Positions 1-10,567 of a stretch of 64,000 nucleotides of DNA are shown here, piece by piece (within the stretch, counting starts at the first letter, position 1; each line of letters opens with the position of its first letter). Position numbers and translations under genes: made by a program. The DNA lies in assembly GCF_002005565.1 (NCBI RefSeq), contig NZ_BDJC01000005.1, positions 1-64,000 on the forward strand. The letters run 5' to 3'. Below the pieces are notes generated by a model. The model made no database searches and was not told the origin of the DNA. It saw only the letters and a program-made list of their open reading frames with translations. Source of the stretch: Streptomyces sp. JHA26 (GTDB lineage Bacteria > Actinomycetota > Actinomycetes > Streptomycetales > Streptomycetaceae).

Positions 1-928
1 CGCGCTCGTCCGGCTGCGCCGGCAGCGGTACGACCCGGGTGGCGTCCAGCGGCTCCGCCTCGTCGGCGCGGGCCGCGGGCGCGTGGATGACCTTGTCGAG
101 CATCGCGCGGGCGCCCGCGTCGTCGAGCCGCTGGGCGGGGTCCTTGGTGAGCAGCCCGTAGATGACGTCCCGCAGCGGTCCGGCGTTCTTCGGCTCCTCC
201 AGGTTCTCCGTCATCACCGCGGTGAGCGTCGCGATGGCGGAACCCTTGTCGTAGGGCGGGGTGCCCTCCACCGCCGCGTACAGCAGACCGCCGAGGGACC
301 ACAGGTCGGCGGCCGGTCCGGGCTTGTGGCCGCGGGCGCGCTCCGGGGAGATGTAGGAGGGGGCGCCGACGAGCATGCCGGTGGAGGTGATGGACGGGTC
401 GCCCTCGACCTGGGCGATGCCGAAGTCGGTGAGCACGACCCGGCCGTCCTCGGCGATCAGGACGTTGGACGGCTTCACGTCACGGTGCAGGATGCCCTCG
501 CGGTGCGCGGAGCGCAGCACGTCGAGGACGGCGAGGCCCACCTCGGCGGCGCGCTTCGGGTCCAGCAGGCCGTCCTCCCGGATGACCTCGGCGAGCGACT
601 TGCCCTCGACGAGTTCCATCACGATCCACGGCCGGTCGTCCTCCTCGACCACGTCGTAGACCGTCACGGCGCTGTTGTTGCGGATCCGCGCGATCGCCTT
701 GGCCTCGCGCAGCGTGCGCGTGATCAGGCGGCGCTTCTCCTCCTCGTCGATGTTGCCCGGGAACCGCAGCTCCTTGACGGCGACCGTGCGTCCCAGGGTC
801 TCGTCCTCGGCGCGCCACACCGTCCCCATGCCGCCGCGGCCGAGCACGTCTCCCAGCCGGTACCGCCCGGCGAGGAGACGTGCGCTCTTGTCCGTACGGG
901 ATGTCCCCGCCCGCTCCGCCTCCGACAT
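1..928 (-). CDS. Serine/threonine protein kinase (C-terminus cut by window edge)
   Basis: Hanks-type Ser/Thr kinase. The N-terminal 309 residues are visible. The catalytic domain starts about residue 23 with a GRGGMGTV glycine loop, ATP-binding Lys52 in VAVKE, catalytic Asp150 in HRDVKPSN and DFG Asp168, so all key residues are present and it should be active. Downstream, the kinase fold ends about residue 275 and an acidic/Pro linker begins just before the window edge. The ATG at 928 is preceded by GAGGGGAC at good spacing. Streptomyces carry several pkn genes near guaB/glpD. Substrate and any sensor domain cannot be seen here. Confidence 0.93.
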   Translation of the reverse strand, partial: MSEAERAGTSRTDKSARLLAGRYRLGDVLGRGGMGTVWRAEDETLGRTVAVKELRFPGNIDEEEKRRLITRTLREAKAIARIRNNSAVTVYDVVEEDDRPWIVMELVEGKSLAEVIREDGLLDPKRAAEVGLAVLDVLRSAHREGILHRDVKPSNVLIAEDGRVVLTDFGIAQVEGDPSITSTGMLVGAPSYISPERARGHKPGPAADLWSLGGLLYAAVEGTPPYDKGSAIATLTAVMTENLEEPKNAGPLRDVIYGLLTKDPAQRLDDAGARAMLDKVIHAPAARADEAEPLDATRVVPLPAQPDER

Positions 929-1049
929 GCGTCCCCTCATGCAACCCGCCCTGACAGAGCCTTCATTGTCTCTCACCCGACAAGTGCCCGACGCCCAGGG
1001 TGCCTCTCGTGCCGCGCCCCGGCCCGGTACGGCGCGGGACGCGGGGAAC

Positions 1050-1091
1050 GGCGCGTTCCGCGGGCCCGCGCGGGAGGCCCGGGAACGCGCC
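1050..1091 (-). terminator. Terminator hairpin after glpD
   Basis: Arms 1050-1066 and 1076-1091 form about 16 GC-rich pairs with one bulge. The hairpin lies just beyond the glpD stop, between it and the kinase gene. There is no T-run, which is common for Streptomyces terminators. Confidence 0.7.
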
Positions 1092-1122
1092 GCGCGGCGC
1101 GGTGGGCGCGCCCGGCGCCCGC

Positions 1123-2829
1123 CTACCGCGGCGCGATGTCGGGGGCCCCGAGCCGGGCCGCGTCGGCCGTCAGGTCGTCCGGCTGGCGCTGCGACTCCCG
1201 CTCGGCCTCGACCCGCTTCTCGTAGTGCTGGACCTCGCGTTCGATCTGGTCCTTGCCCCAGCCCAGGACCGGTGCCATCAGCTCGGCGGCCTCGCGGGCG
1301 CTGCGGGTGCCCCGGTCGAAGGTCTCGATGGAGATGCGGGTGCGCCGGGTCAGTACGTCGTCCAGGTGCCGCGCGCCCTCGTGCGAGGCGGCGTAGACGA
1401 CCTCGGCGCGCAGGTAGTCGTCGGCGGCGTGCAGGGGCTCGCCGAGCGAGGGGTCGGCGGTGACGAGCGCCAGCAGTTCCTCCGTCAGGGCGCCGTACCG
1501 GTTGAGCAGGTGCTCCACGCGCACCACGTGCAGTCCGGTGCGCGCGGCGATCCGCGCCCGCGCGTTCCACAGCGCGTGGTAGCCCTCGGCGCCGAGCAGC
1601 GGCGTCTCCTCGGTGACGCAGTCGGCGACCCGCAGGTCGAGTCCGTGCACCGCCTCGTCCACGGCGTCCTTGGCCATCACGCGGTACGTCGTGTACTTGC
1701 CGCCCGCCACGACGACCAGCCCCGGCACCGGGTGGGCGACGGTGTGCTCGCGCGACAGCTTGCTGGTGGCGTCCGACTCGCCGGCCAGCAGCGGGCGCAG
1801 GCCCGCGTACACGCCCTCGACGTCGTCGCGCGTGAGCGGCACGGACAGCACCGAGTTGACGCGCTCCAGCAGGTAGTCGATGTCCGCGCTGGAGGCGGCC
1901 GGGTGGGCCTTGTCGAGGTCCCAGTCGGTGTCGGTGGTCCCGATGATCCAGTGCCGGCCCCAGGGGATGACGAACAGCACGGACTTCTCGGTGCGCAGGA
2001 TCAGCCCGGTGGTGGAGTGGATGCGGTCCTTGGGCACGACCAGGTGGATGCCCTTGGACGCCCGGACGTGGAACCGGCCGCGCTCGCCCACCATCGACTG
2101 GGTGTCGTCGGTCCACACACCGGTGGCGTTCACCACCTGCTTGGCGCGGATCTCGTACTCGCCGCCCCCTTCGACGTCCTGCACGCGCGCGCCGACCACG
2201 CGCTCGCCCTCGCGCAGGAAGCCGGTCACGCGCGCCCGGTTGGCGACCGGGGCGCCGTACGCCGCGGCCGTGCGCACCAGCGTGGTCACGAACCGGGCGT
2301 CGTCCATCTGGGCGTCGTAGTACTGGAGCGCGCCGACCAGCGCGTCCTTCTTCAAGGCGGGCGCGACGCGCAGTGCGTGACGCCTGCTCAGGTGCCGGTG
2401 CAGGGGCAGGCCCCGGCCGTGTCCGCGGGCCATCGACATCGCGTCGTACAGCGCCACGCCCGATCCGGCGTACAGCCGCTCCCAGCCCTTGTGCTGCAGC
2501 GGATACAGGAACGGCACCGGCTTCACCAGATGCGGCGCGAGCCGCTCCAGCAGCAGTCCGCGCTCCTTCAGCGCCTCCCGCACGAGGGCGAAGTCCAGCA
2601 TCTCCAGGTAGCGCAGACCGCCGTGGATCAGCTTGCTGGACCTGCTGGAGGTGCCCGACGCCCAGTCGCGCGCCTCGACCAGGCCGGTGGACAGGCCGCG
2701 CGTCACGGCGTCCAGCGCGGTGCCCGCGCCGACCACGCCCGCGCCCACCACCAGGACGTCCAGTTCCCGCTCGGCCATGGCCGCGAGTGCCTCGGCGCGC
2801 TGCGCCGGCCCCAGTGTCGCTGTCCTCAC
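1123..2829 (-). CDS. glpD: Aerobic glycerol-3-phosphate dehydrogenase
   Basis: FAD-dependent, membrane-associated enzyme oxidising sn-glycerol 3-phosphate to dihydroxyacetone phosphate with electrons to the quinone pool. 568 aa, the usual family length. The N-terminal dinucleotide-binding motif VVGAGVVGAG lies about residues 18-27, followed by the DAO fold (SSRSSKLIHGGLRYLE) and the C-terminal DAO_C domain. The GTG at 2829 is chosen because GGGAGG sits six bases upstream; the frame stays open for another 42 codons but those lack homology and an RBS. It stands alone, with a terminator hairpin downstream at 1050-1091 and a 283-bp gap to the divergent gene at 3113. Confidence 0.95.
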   Translation of the reverse strand: MRTATLGPAQRAEALAAMAERELDVLVVGAGVVGAGTALDAVTRGLSTGLVEARDWASGTSSRSSKLIHGGLRYLEMLDFALVREALKERGLLLERLAPHLVKPVPFLYPLQHKGWERLYAGSGVALYDAMSMARGHGRGLPLHRHLSRRHALRVAPALKKDALVGALQYYDAQMDDARFVTTLVRTAAAYGAPVANRARVTGFLREGERVVGARVQDVEGGGEYEIRAKQVVNATGVWTDDTQSMVGERGRFHVRASKGIHLVVPKDRIHSTTGLILRTEKSVLFVIPWGRHWIIGTTDTDWDLDKAHPAASSADIDYLLERVNSVLSVPLTRDDVEGVYAGLRPLLAGESDATSKLSREHTVAHPVPGLVVVAGGKYTTYRVMAKDAVDEAVHGLDLRVADCVTEETPLLGAEGYHALWNARARIAARTGLHVVRVEHLLNRYGALTEELLALVTADPSLGEPLHAADDYLRAEVVYAASHEGARHLDDVLTRRTRISIETFDRGTRSAREAAELMAPVLGWGKDQIEREVQHYEKRVEAERESQRQPDDLTADAARLGAPDIAPR

Positions 2830-3112
2830 TGCTGCCTCCCGCTGTCGGTCGCGTCGGCCGCACCCGTCGGGCGAAGCCCGGTTCCGTGTACCCCCTGCCC
2901 AGATTCTGACCGGGTTGCCCGACTTCAGCCACCACGCGCCCCAGCCTGTGGACAACCTCCTCTCCGGTCACGGTCGACACTCACCCGGACTCGACCGATC
3001 AATCCCGCAAATCGGTCATATTTACTCCTAGTCTGACGTTGTGCTCGCCCCATCGGTCCACCGGGCTTGCGCACCTGTCCCGCTTCGGCTACTGGGAAGG
3101 ACGGCCCACGCC

Positions 3113-4321
3113 ATGCCCGCAGATCTCGCCGTCATCGGACTCGGCCCGTACGGCCTGCCCCTGGCCCAGGCCGCCGTCGCCGCCGGCGTCCCCACGCTCG
3201 GCTACAAGACCGGACCCGAGCCCGGGCCCCTGACCCCCGCCGAACTGCGCCGGATGCTCTCGGGGGGCTTCCGGACCCCGGCGGGCCCCGCCGAGCTGGG
3301 CCGGGTGCGCACCGCGGTCATCTGCGCGCCGACCCCGGCGGGCCCGGACGGCGGCCCCGACCTCGGCCAGGTGGAGGCCGCGGCCCGCACCCTGGCCGCC
3401 CACATGCGCCCCCACACCACGGTGATCCTGGAGTCGCCCGTGCGGCCGGGGACGACGGAGGAGTTCCTGCGCCCCCTCCTCGAGGAGGGCTCCGGGCTGC
3501 GCGCCGGCCGCGACTTCCACCTCGCCTACTCCCCCAGCCGCGTCGACCCGGGCAACCGCGACTTCACGCCGGCCAACACACCGAAGGTCATCGGCGGCCT
3601 CACCCCCGCCTGCACCGAGTCGGCCGCCGCCTTCTACGGCCGCCTCACCGACAAGGTGGTCCGCGCGCGCGGCCCCCGCGAGGCGGAGACGGTCCAGCTG
3701 CTGGAGACCAACTTCCGGCACGTGAACATCGCCCTCGTCAACGAGATGGCCGTCCTCTGCAACGACCTGGGCGTCGACCTGTGGGACGTCCTGCGCTGCG
3801 CGGAGACCAAACCGTTCGGCTTCCAGGCCTTCCGCCCCGGCCCCGGCGTCGGCGGCCACTCCGTCCCCCAGGACCTGACCGGCCGGGCCCCCCGCGGCCT
3901 GCGCATGGTGGAACTGGCCCGGCAGGTCAACGAGCAGATGCCCCGCTACGTCGTCCGGCGCGCCGCCGCCCTCCTCAACGAGCACGGCAAGTCCGCGCGC
4001 GGCGCCCGTGTCCTGCTCCTCGGCGTCACCTACAAGCCCGACCTCGCCGACCAGCAGGCCAGCCCGGCCGAGGAGATCGCGACCCGCCTGATGTCGATGG
4101 GCGCCGCCGTCAGCTACCACGACCCGCACATCCCGTCCTGGAACGTCCTGGACCGCCCCGTCCCCCGCGCCGACTCCCTCTACGAGGCCGCCGCCGACGC
4201 CGACCTGACGATCCTCCTCCAGCAGCACCGCACGTACGACCTCCAGGGCCTGTCGGTGAAGGCCCAGCTGCTGCTGGACACCCGGGGCGCGACGCCCGCG
4301 GGGGCGGCGCACCGTCTCTGA
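3113..4321 (+). CDS. Nucleotide-sugar dehydrogenase homologue with degenerate active site
   Basis: 402 aa, UDP-glucose/UDP-ManNAc dehydrogenase fold: N-terminal Rossmann motif GLGPYGLPLA (residues 9-18), CAPTPA NAD-site loop (71-76), dimerisation helix (about 190-270) and C-terminal UDP-binding domain (VTYKPD at 305). Compared with active family members, the Cys nucleophile is Ser250 (GVGGHSVPQD), the catalytic Lys is Gln195, the nearby Asn is Thr199, the Glu of SPE is Ser142 and the Thr of the EST motif is Pro109; only Asp254 is kept. It therefore looks like a pseudoenzyme or an enzyme with a different chemistry. ATG at 3113 is preceded by GGAAGGA. No sugar-biosynthesis genes lie next to it; glpD is divergent and guaB3 convergent. 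Confidence 0.85.
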   Translation: MPADLAVIGLGPYGLPLAQAAVAAGVPTLGYKTGPEPGPLTPAELRRMLSGGFRTPAGPAELGRVRTAVICAPTPAGPDGGPDLGQVEAAARTLAAHMRPHTTVILESPVRPGTTEEFLRPLLEEGSGLRAGRDFHLAYSPSRVDPGNRDFTPANTPKVIGGLTPACTESAAAFYGRLTDKVVRARGPREAETVQLLETNFRHVNIALVNEMAVLCNDLGVDLWDVLRCAETKPFGFQAFRPGPGVGGHSVPQDLTGRAPRGLRMVELARQVNEQMPRYVVRRAAALLNEHGKSARGARVLLLGVTYKPDLADQQASPAEEIATRLMSMGAAVSYHDPHIPSWNVLDRPVPRADSLYEAAADADLTILLQQHRTYDLQGLSVKAQLLLDTRGATPAGAAHRL

Positions 4322-4339
4322 GCGGCCCCCGGGCACGCG

Positions 4340-4371
4340 AAGGGGCCCGGAGCTCTCGCTCCGGGCCCCTT
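4340..4371. terminator. Bidirectional terminator between convergent genes
   Basis: A perfect 14-bp inverted repeat (4340-4353 with 4358-4371) around a TCTC loop lies between the stops of the convergent dehydrogenase-like gene and guaB3. It probably ends transcription from both sides. Confidence 0.85.
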
Positions 4372-4390
4372 CCGTACGCCGTCCGGGTGA

Positions 4391-5515
4391 CTACCGCCGG
4401 TGCTGCGAGTCCGCGACGGTGACCTCCACGCGCTGGAACTCCTTCAGCTCGCTGTAGCCCGTCGTGGCCATGGCGCGGCGCAGGGCGCCGAAGAAGTTCA
4501 TCGAGCCGTCCGGGGTGTGGGACGGGCCGGTGAGGACCTCCTCGATGGTGCCGACCGTGCCGAGGTCGACCTTCTTGCCGCGCGGCAGCTCCTCGTTGAC
4601 GGCCTCCATGCCCCAGTGGTTACCCCTGCCCGGCGCGTCGGTGGCGCGGGCCAGTGGGGAGCCCATCATCACGGAGTCGGCGCCGCAGGCGATGGCCTTG
4701 GGCAGGTCGCCGGACCAGCCGACACCGCCGTCGGCGATGACGTGCACGTACCGGCCGCCGGACTCGTCCATGTAGTCGCGGCGGGCGGCGGCCACGTCGG
4801 CGACGGCCGTGGCCATCGGGACCTGGATGCCCAGCACGTTGCGCGTGGTGTGCGCGGCGCCGCCGCCGAAGCCGACGAGGACGCCCGCGGCGCCGGTGCG
4901 CATCAGGTGCAGGGCGGCCGTGTACGTGGCGCAGCCGCCGACGATGACGGGGACGTCGAGCTCGTAGATGAACTGCTTCAGGTTCAGCGGCTCGTGCGAA
5001 CCGGAGACGTGCTCCGCGGAGACCGTGGTGCCGCGGATGACGAAGATGTCGACGCCGGCGTCCACGACCGCCTTGGAGAACTGGGCGGTGCGCTGCGGGG
5101 AGAGCGCGGCGGCGGTGACCACACCGGAGTCGCGGACCTCCTTGATCCGCTGCCCGATCAGCTCCTCCTTGATGGGAGCGGCGTAGATCTCCTGGAGGCG
5201 GCGGGTCGCGGTGTCCGCGTCCAGCCCGACGATCTCGTCGAGCAGCGGCTGCGGGTCCTCGTAGCGCGTCCACAGGCCCTCGAGGTTCAGCACGCCGAGG
5301 CCGCCGAGCTCGCCGATGCGGATGGCGGTGGCCGGGGAGACGACCGAGTCCATGGGAGCGGCCAGGAACGGCAGCTCGAAGCGGTAGGCGTCGATCTGCC
5401 AGGCGATCGAGACCTCCTTCGGGTCCCGCGTACGGCGGCTGGGGACGACGGCGATGTCGTCGAAGGCGTACGCCCGGCGGCCGCGCTTGCCGCGCCCGAT
5501 CTCGATCTCAGTCAC
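4391..5515 (-). CDS. guaB3: GuaB3-family IMP dehydrogenase-related protein
   Basis: 374 aa TIM-barrel protein of the IMPDH/GMP reductase superfamily without CBS domains. It matches actinobacterial GuaB3 throughout (VPSRRTRD near the N-terminus, YVHVIADGGV, YSELKEFQRVEV at the C-terminus). The loop that carries the catalytic Cys in IMPDH and GMPR reads GFGGGAAHTTR, placing His222 at the Cys position. A cyanobacterial GuaB3 has been reported as a GMP reductase; actinobacterial forms lack the Cys as far as I recall, so the activity is uncertain. GTG at 5515 follows GGAAAGG. It lies immediately downstream of guaB on the same strand but is separated by a hairpin at 5584-5620. Confidence 0.9.
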   Translation of the reverse strand: MTEIEIGRGKRGRRAYAFDDIAVVPSRRTRDPKEVSIAWQIDAYRFELPFLAAPMDSVVSPATAIRIGELGGLGVLNLEGLWTRYEDPQPLLDEIVGLDADTATRRLQEIYAAPIKEELIGQRIKEVRDSGVVTAAALSPQRTAQFSKAVVDAGVDIFVIRGTTVSAEHVSGSHEPLNLKQFIYELDVPVIVGGCATYTAALHLMRTGAAGVLVGFGGGAAHTTRNVLGIQVPMATAVADVAAARRDYMDESGGRYVHVIADGGVGWSGDLPKAIACGADSVMMGSPLARATDAPGRGNHWGMEAVNEELPRGKKVDLGTVGTIEEVLTGPSHTPDGSMNFFGALRRAMATTGYSELKEFQRVEVTVADSQHRR

Positions 5516-5583
5516 GTCTGTGGCCTTTCCCTGATGCGTTGCAGCGCCTTCCAGTATCCCCGATGTCCCCTGCGGACACGGCG

Positions 5584-5620
5584 CGAGGGCGGCCCCGGAA
5601 CACGTCCGGGACCGCCCTCG
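5584..5620 (-). terminator. Terminator after guaB
   Basis: A GC-rich inverted repeat, arms about 16 bp (5584-5599 with 5605-5620) with a single mismatch, sits between the guaB stop and guaB3. Confidence 0.75.
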
Positions 5621-5633
5621 GAAGGCGTTGTGC

Positions 5634-7181
<1,548 letters not shown>

Positions 7182-7290
7182 CTAACGGGAAGTGGACGTG
7201 GCTCATTCCACGATCATGGGAGCCCGCGACGTTCGTGGTTTTGTACGAAGCGGCCGCTCCGTCCGTCCGCGCCCCGGACCCCTGCCCGGA

Positions 7291-7968
7291 CTACTGCTCC
7301 GCCAGGGCCCGCAGACGGCTCAGCGCCCGGTGCTGGGCGACGCGCACGGCCCCGGGTGACATTCCCAACATCTGCCCGGTCTCCTCGGCCGTGAGGCCCA
7401 CGGCGATGCGCAGCAGGAGCAGCTCGCGCTGGTTCTCGGGCAGGTTGGCGAGGAGTTTCTTGGCCCAGGCGGCGTCGCTGCTCAGCAGCGCCCGCTCCTC
7501 CGGTCCGAGCGAGTCGTCGGGCCGCTCGGGCATCTCGTCGGACGGCACGGCCGTGGAGCCGGGGTGCCGCATCGCCGCACGCTGGAGGTCGGCGACCTTG
7601 TGGGCGGCGATGGCGAAGACGAACGCCTCGAAGGGGCGCCCGGTGTCCTTGTAGCGCGGCAGCGCGAGGAGCACCGCGACGCAGACCTCCTGGGCGAGGT
7701 CCTCGACGAAGTGCCGGGCGTCGCCGGGCAGCCGGGACAGACGCGTCCGGCAGTAGCGCAGCGCCAGGGGGTGGACATGGGCGAGCAGGTCGTGCGTGGC
7801 CTGCTCGTCCCCGTCGACGGCACGGTGCACGAGCCCACCGACCGTCCCCTGGCCGGGGGCCGCCTCGTCGTCACGCATCGGTCCATGGTGCCTTGCGGCT
7901 GTCCGATCCGTGGCTCCGTGCCCGTTGTTGTGCACCGAAGCGTTATGAGCAGGTGCGCCGGAACTCAT
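7291..7968 (-). CDS. shbA: ECF-type RNA polymerase sigma factor, ShbA-like
   Basis: 225 aa from the ATG at 7968. It has sigma region 2 ([25 protein letters not shown] motif, about residues 88-108) and a region 4 helix-turn-helix near the C-terminus ([21 protein letters not shown]). Position between bldM and guaB and the sequence match the ShbA sigma factor of Streptomyces, which in S. griseus drives transcription of the principal sigma gene hrdB. The ATG at 7968 has GGGGAGGG upstream; a later ATG at 7878 would remove 30 unconserved residues and is an alternative start. No anti-sigma gene is adjacent. Confidence 0.85.
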   Translation of the reverse strand: MSSGAPAHNASVHNNGHGATDRTAARHHGPMRDDEAAPGQGTVGGLVHRAVDGDEQATHDLLAHVHPLALRYCRTRLSRLPGDARHFVEDLAQEVCVAVLLALPRYKDTGRPFEAFVFAIAAHKVADLQRAAMRHPGSTAVPSDEMPERPDDSLGPEERALLSSDAAWAKKLLANLPENQRELLLLRIAVGLTAEETGQMLGMSPGAVRVAQHRALSRLRALAEQ

Positions 7969-8157
7969 CCCCTGCGCCCTCCCCTTCCGCTCGACCGACT
8001 CGTCCCCGAGGAACTCCACACCTCAAGGATGCGTCATCCGCGGCGAAACGAGCAGCGGGCATCCGGCGGGTCGGCTTGTCACCCCCGCCCACCTCGCGGT
8101 AAGCGGGGAACCGGACGTCCCCGTCGGGCCCTGCGGGCCTCCACCACACGGGGTTCC

Positions 8158-8769
8158 CTACCGGACGAGGCCCCACCGGAAACCGAGCGCCACCGCGTGT
8201 GCCCGGTCCGAGGCGCCGAGCTTCTTGAAGAGCCGCCGGGCGTGCGTCTTGACGGTGTCCTCGGAGAGGAACAGCTCGCGTCCGATCTCCGCGTTGGACC
8301 GGCCGTGGCTCATGCCCTCCAGGACCTGGATCTCCCGCGCGGTGAGCGTGGGCGCGGCGCCCATCTCGGCCGAGCGCAGCCGGCGCGGGGCGAGCCGCCA
8401 GGTCGGGTCGGCGAGGGCCTGCGTGACGGTGGCGCGCAGCTCGGCGCGCGAGGCGTCCTTGTGCAGGTACCCGCGGGCGCCGGCGGCGACCGCGAGGGCG
8501 ACGCCGTCCAGGTCCTCGGCGACGGTGAGCATGATGATGCGCGCACCGGGGTCCGCGGACAGCAGGCGCCGGACGGTCTCGACGCCGCCCAGGCCGGGCA
8601 TGCGCACGTCCATCAGAATCAGGTCCGAGCGGTCGGCACCCCAGCGGCGGAGGACTTCCTCGCCGTTGGCAGCCGTCGTCACGCGCTCGACGCCGGGCAC
8701 GGTCGCGACCGCGCGGCGGAGCGCCTCTCGGGCAAGCGGGGAGTCGTCGCAGACGAGGACGGAAGTCAT
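8158..8769 (-). CDS. bldM: Response regulator BldM
   Basis: 203 aa orphan response regulator needed for aerial hyphae and sporulation. The receiver domain (1-120) has acidic DD at residues 8-9 and Asp54 in LILMDVRMPG; the LuxR-type helix-turn-helix occupies about 140-203. In S. coelicolor BldM is atypical and works as a homodimer and as a heterodimer with WhiI, without a partner kinase; none is encoded nearby. ATG at 8769 is preceded by GGAGGA at ideal spacing. The upstream gap carries a match to the sigma-BldN promoter (8894-8921), consistent with the known BldN-to-BldM step. The divergent neighbour is whiD. Confidence 0.96.
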   Translation of the reverse strand: MTSVLVCDDSPLAREALRRAVATVPGVERVTTAANGEEVLRRWGADRSDLILMDVRMPGLGGVETVRRLLSADPGARIIMLTVAEDLDGVALAVAAGARGYLHKDASRAELRATVTQALADPTWRLAPRRLRSAEMGAAPTLTAREIQVLEGMSHGRSNAEIGRELFLSEDTVKTHARRLFKKLGASDRAHAVALGFRWGLVR

Positions 8770-9149
8770 GGCCGTCCTCCGCAGCTGATGCGCGTCACGT
8801 TGAGCCTCCAGGCTGTTACGAAATCTCACCTGTGCGGTCGACCGTCCCGGACGCCCGCCCGAGCACCTGTTCCTTCAACCGCCTCCGCACTCTCAACGAC
8901 GGTCACTCGAAAGAGTTACGGGGCTGTGTGTCGTCTTCGGCACTCTACGTGAGGGAGTGCTCACGGTGCAGACATGCACGGCGGACCCACGCCCTTTCAT
9001 CACAAGCCATGCCCCATTTAGCCGCTTTTCTTCCGCTTCGCTGGTGTCTGCGGCTAGATTCGCAATGGGTCATATTTTCATCTCCTTAGATCGTAGTTGT
9101 ACGGTCGTGGACACCGAATCCACCCAGATCGGCTACAAGGGGTCACGCA
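8770..9149. other. bldM-whiD divergent regulatory region
   Basis: 380 bp without a gene. It contains the predicted sigma-BldN promoter for bldM at 8894-8921 and a comparatively AT-rich stretch at about 9055-9105 upstream of whiD, where the whiD promoter is expected. I could not assign the whiD -10/-35 elements with confidence. Confidence 0.6.
8894..8921 (-). promoter_or_regulatory. sigma-BldN-type promoter of bldM (p1)
   Basis: On the minus strand the sequence reads CGTAAC, 16 nt, CGTTGA. This equals the published sigma-BldN consensus and lies about 125 bp upstream of the bldM start, fitting the known dependence of bldMp1 on sigma-BldN. Confidence 0.85.
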
Positions 9150-9497
9150 ATGGCAGATTTCTCCCGCCTTCCCGGACCGAACGCGGACCTGTGGGACTGG
9201 CAGCTCCTGGCTGCCTGCCGCGGGGTGGACAGCTCGCTCTTCTTCCATCCGGAGGGCGAGCGCGGTGCGGCCCGGAGCGCTCGTGAGAACTCGGCCAAGG
9301 AGGTCTGCATGAGGTGCCCGGTCCGCGCGGAGTGCGCGGCGCACGCGCTGGCGGTGCGCGAGCCGTACGGCGTGTGGGGCGGGCTGACCGAGGACGAGCG
9401 CGAGGAGCTCATGGGGCGGGCGCGCAACCGCCTGGTGGCGGCGGCGTCCGCGCCGACGTCGGTGCCGGTCGGCGGAGACGCCGCCGCGCACCACTGA
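9150..9497 (+). CDS. whiD: WhiB-like sporulation regulator WhiD
   Basis: 115 aa Wbl protein that binds a [4Fe-4S] cluster and acts with the principal sigma factor in late sporulation. The four cluster ligands are present at Cys23, Cys53, Cys56 and Cys62 (CxxCxxxxxC), followed by the G[VI]WGG turn (GVWGG) and a basic C-terminal segment RARNRL for DNA contact. N-terminal FSRLPGPNADLWDWQ matches WhiD. ATG at 9150 follows AAGGGG. It is divergent from bldM as in S. coelicolor. Confidence 0.96.
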   Translation: MADFSRLPGPNADLWDWQLLAACRGVDSSLFFHPEGERGAARSARENSAKEVCMRCPVRAECAAHALAVREPYGVWGGLTEDEREELMGRARNRLVAAASAPTSVPVGGDAAAHH

Positions 9498-9571
9498 AGG
9501 AACGTTTTACCGATAGGGGACGCCGATCACCGGCGGGAACCGGCCGGGGCGCGCACGCGTGCCCTTTCCGC

Positions 9572-10486
9572 TCAGCGCACGGCGGCCTGGTCCGAAGCGG
9601 CCCGGGCCAGCTCGTCCAGCGTCGCCGTCACCGCGGGCACCTGCGCGAGGTCGGGCAGCGTCAGCGCGACGATCTCCCGCCGCACCTCGGGTTCCAGGGC
9701 CACCGCGCGCACGCCCCGGGGTCGTACGGACTCGACGGCGAGCTGCGGCAGGACGGCGACGCCGAGACCGGCGCCGACCAGGCCGACCACCGCCGGATAG
9801 TCGTCGGTCGCGAAGTCGATGCGCGGGGTGAAGCCGGCGCCCTCGCAGACCTCGACCAGCTGACCGCGGCAGCGCGGACAGCCGGCGATCCACGGCTCCC
9901 GGGCCAGTTCCCCGATGGCCACGGAGGCCCCGGCCCCGGCCAGCCGGTGCCGTTCGGGGACCAGGGCCACGAGGCGGTCGGTCAGCAGCGGCCGCACGAC
10001 CAGGTCGTCCCACTCCTCGGCCCCCGCCGCGCCCTGGTAGCGGAAGGCGAGCGCCACGTCGCAGTCGCCCTCGCGCAGCAGCTCCACGGACTTCGGCGGC
10101 TCGGCCTCCTCCAGGAAGACCCGGGTGCCGGGGTGGGCGGCGCGCAGCGCGGCCAGGGCCGTGGGGACGAGGGTGGAGCTGCCGCTGGGGAAGGAGACGA
10201 GGCGGACCCGTCCGGCCCGCAGGCCCGCGATGGCCGCGACCTCCTCCTCGGCCGCGGTCAGCCCGGCGAGGATCCCGGCGGCGTGCCGCACCAGCGCCTC
10301 ACCGGCCTGGGTCAGGCGCATCTCGCGGCCGGTGCGCACGAGCAGGGGCGTGCCGACGGAGGCCTCCAGGGCCTTCATCTGCTGGCTGACGGCGGGCTGG
10401 GTGCAGCCCAGCTCACGCCCCGCGGCGGAGAAGGAGCCGGTGGATGCCACGGCGCGCAGGACGCGGAGATGACGGGCCTCGATCAC
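9572..10486 (-). CDS. LysR-family transcriptional regulator
   Basis: 304 aa. N-terminal winged helix-turn-helix (residues 1-60, SFSAAGRELGCTQPAVSQQM) and a periplasmic-binding-like effector domain (about 90-295). The C-terminal domain contains a CPRCRGQ segment with two Cys. GTG at 10486 has no Shine-Dalgarno; a TATCCT hexamer 7 nt upstream suggests a leaderless transcript. It is divergent from the MOSC gene at 10568 with an 81-bp gap, the classic arrangement for a LysR regulator and its target. The effector is unknown. Confidence 0.9.
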   Translation of the reverse strand: MIEARHLRVLRAVASTGSFSAAGRELGCTQPAVSQQMKALEASVGTPLLVRTGREMRLTQAGEALVRHAAGILAGLTAAEEEVAAIAGLRAGRVRLVSFPSGSSTLVPTALAALRAAHPGTRVFLEEAEPPKSVELLREGDCDVALAFRYQGAAGAEEWDDLVVRPLLTDRLVALVPERHRLAGAGASVAIGELAREPWIAGCPRCRGQLVEVCEGAGFTPRIDFATDDYPAVVGLVGAGLGVAVLPQLAVESVRPRGVRAVALEPEVRREIVALTLPDLAQVPAVTATLDELARAASDQAAVR

Positions 10487-10567
10487 ACCGTCGAGGATAA
10501 GCGACCCTTTGGCCGGACGCCGAATAATGCGTCGCCGCTTTGACGAGGCCTGTCCTACCGTTCGTCC

